This document shows, piece by piece, positions 43,811 through 45,014 of a stretch of DNA of 45,014 nt. This DNA comes from Aquabacterium sp. (GTDB taxonomy: Bacteria > Pseudomonadota > Gammaproteobacteria > Burkholderiales > Burkholderiaceae_C). Under the pieces are notes generated by a model. It saw only the letters and a list, made by a program, of their open reading frames with translations, searched no databases and had not been told where the DNA came from. The translations under genes were made by a program, and so were the position numbers. The stretch lies in NCBI RefSeq assembly GCF_014378415.1, contig NZ_JACMNS010000040.1, forward strand, positions 1-45,014, written 5' to 3'. The number at the start of each line of letters is the position of its first letter. Position 1 is the first letter of the stretch.

Positions 43811-45014
43811 ATGAAACTCACCATCCAACAAAAGCTGCTGGGCTTCAGCCTGGTCGGCCTGGGGCTGATGCTGCTGATCGGCATCACCGGGTATTCGGAG
43901 GTCTACAAACTGTCATCGGACACCGCCCACATCGCCACCATCGGCCGTGCGTTGCGCGCCCAGATGGAGGCCGACATGATGCACGACGCCCTGCGTGCCG
44001 ACGCGCTCGGCGCCATGCTGGCCTCGCTGAACAAAGATCCGGCCGAAGAGAAAACCACCAAGGCGGCCTTGGCAGCACACATCGAGAATTTCCGGGACTC
44101 ATTCCGAACGCTGGATGGCCTGCCGCTTGACGACCACATCTTGAAAGCCACGGCACAGACCCGCCCGGCGCTGGACGCCTACCTGGCCAGTGCCACCAAC
44201 ATCATCAACCTGGCCTTCACCGACCGCGACGCGGCCCAAGCCAAGCTCCCGGCCTTCCAAGCCAGCTTCGAAACCCTGGAAAAGTCCATGGGTGATCTGG
44301 GCGACCTGATCGAAGCACAAACCAAAACTGCGCAGGCTGAGAGCGACCACACCGCCGACCTCGCACGGGGCGCGATGGTGGCCACCGTTTTGATCGCCGG
44401 CGCGCTTTTTTTCGCGATGGGCCATGTGGTCAGCCGTGGCGTGGTGCTGCCCATTGGCCGCGCGGTCAAGATCGCGCAGGCCGTGGCCAGCGGCGATTTA
44501 ACTTCGCGCATTGACACCAGCGGCACGGATGAAACCGCCCAGCTGCTGACGGCCCTCAAGGCCATGAACGACAGCCTGATCCTGACCGTGGGCACCGTGC
44601 GCCAAAGCAGCGAGAACATCGCCACCGGCTCCAGCCAGATCGCCACCGGCAACACCGACCTGAGCCACCGCACTGAAACCCAAGCCAGCAATCTGCAGCA
44701 AACGGCCGCCTCGATGGACGAGCTCAGCAGCACCGTGCGCCACAACGCCGACACCGCGCGCCAAGCTTCGCAATTGGCCAGCTCGGCCAGCGACGTGGCG
44801 GCCAAGGGCGGCAGCGTGGTGGCGCAGGTGGTGGGCACCATGGCCGAGATCACCCAGTCCAGCCGCAAGATTGGCGACATCATTGGCGTGATCGACGGCA
44901 TCGCGTTTCAGACCAACATCCTGGCGCTGAACGCCGCCGTGGAAGCGGCCCGCGCTGGCGAGCAAGGCCGGGGATTTGCCGTGGTCGCCTCGGAAGTGCG
45001 CAGCCTGGCGCAAC
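43811..45014 (+). CDS. Methyl-accepting chemotaxis protein (cut by window end)
   Basis: The first 401 residues of a chemoreceptor. TM1 (about 10-30, [17 protein letters not shown]), a helical periplasmic domain, TM2 (about 195-218, [19 protein letters not shown]), HAMP, and the signalling domain including [20 protein letters not shown] then [20 protein letters not shown] at the window edge. It differs from the receptor at 7976 in the ligand domain. Start ATG 43811, 24 bases after the upstream stop, with only a weak SD, so it may be cotranscribed with the outer-membrane protein. No FliA-type box was seen close to its start. Confidence 0.92.
   Translation, partial: MKLTIQQKLLGFSLVGLGLMLLIGITGYSEVYKLSSDTAHIATIGRALRAQMEADMMHDALRADALGAMLASLNKDPAEEKTTKAALAAHIENFRDSFRTLDGLPLDDHILKATAQTRPALDAYLASATNIINLAFTDRDAAQAKLPAFQASFETLEKSMGDLGDLIEAQTKTAQAESDHTADLARGAMVATVLIAGALFFAMGHVVSRGVVLPIGRAVKIAQAVASGDLTSRIDTSGTDETAQLLTALKAMNDSLILTVGTVRQSSENIATGSSQIATGNTDLSHRTETQASNLQQTAASMDELSSTVRHNADTARQASQLASSASDVAAKGGSVVAQVVGTMAEITQSSRKIGDIIGVIDGIAFQTNILALNAAVEAARAGEQGRGFAVVASEVRSLAQ

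Overview
The window is high-GC DNA with the gene content and protein style of a betaproteobacterium, most likely a Burkholderiales (Comamonadaceae-like) chromosome. That assignment is inferred from protein wording and codon use. No rRNA, tRNA or CRISPR was seen.

Layout. (1) 1-4.8 kb is a mosaic, foreign-looking edge. It holds a fragment of an IS3-family transposase, a very large soluble hybrid histidine kinase, and the C-terminal shred of a HerA/DUF87-type ATPase that runs directly into the damaged start of a metallo-beta-lactamase-fold gene, which also carries an in-frame amber codon. (2) 5.4-9.8 kb is housekeeping-like: an M48 metalloprotease and an AmpG-like MFS transporter on the minus strand, then a chemoreceptor with a good sigma-28 (FliA) -10 box and a strong terminator. 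(3) 10-42.8 kb is a type VI secretion system (T6SS) locus: tssA, tssB, tssC, two different hcp genes separated by a perfect hairpin, tagJ, tssE, tssF, tssG and tssH (clpV). A block of effector-like genes follows (M35-type metallopeptidase, lipoprotein, NlpC/P60-like hydrolase, hydrophobic protein, Cys-cluster protein). Next come a minus-strand TssB-TssC fusion paralogue, a TPR-methyltransferase and vgrG. A toxin/immunity cassette array built from duplicated vgrG tails follows, then a DUF4123 adaptor, two unknown conserved proteins, the FHA protein TagH, the phosphatase PppA and a PAAR-like DUF4280 protein. (4) 43-45 kb holds an outer-membrane-type transporter and a second chemoreceptor cut by the window end.

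How it works together. TssB/TssC form the contractile sheath around an Hcp tube on a TssE/F/G baseplate (TssA organises assembly, TssH recycles the sheath). VgrG and the DUF4280 protein form the spike, and DUF4123/TagH/PppA are adaptor and post-translational control parts. The membrane-complex genes tssJ, tssL and tssM, the baseplate gene tssK and a PpkA kinase are absent from the window although non-T6SS genes bound the locus on both sides, so they must lie elsewhere or be missing.

The most interesting part is 28.6-36.1 kb. One intact vgrG is followed by two toxins sharing the same glycine-rich N-terminal module (resembling the DUF6861/Tre1 N-terminal type) but carrying unrelated C-terminal toxins: a restriction-endonuclease-like one and one resembling TNT/ADP-ribosyltransferase-type toxins. 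Two further vgrG 3' fragments, orphan immunity-like genes and chimeric junctions show that whole vgrG-tail/toxin/immunity cassettes have been added and deleted by homologous and microhomology recombination.
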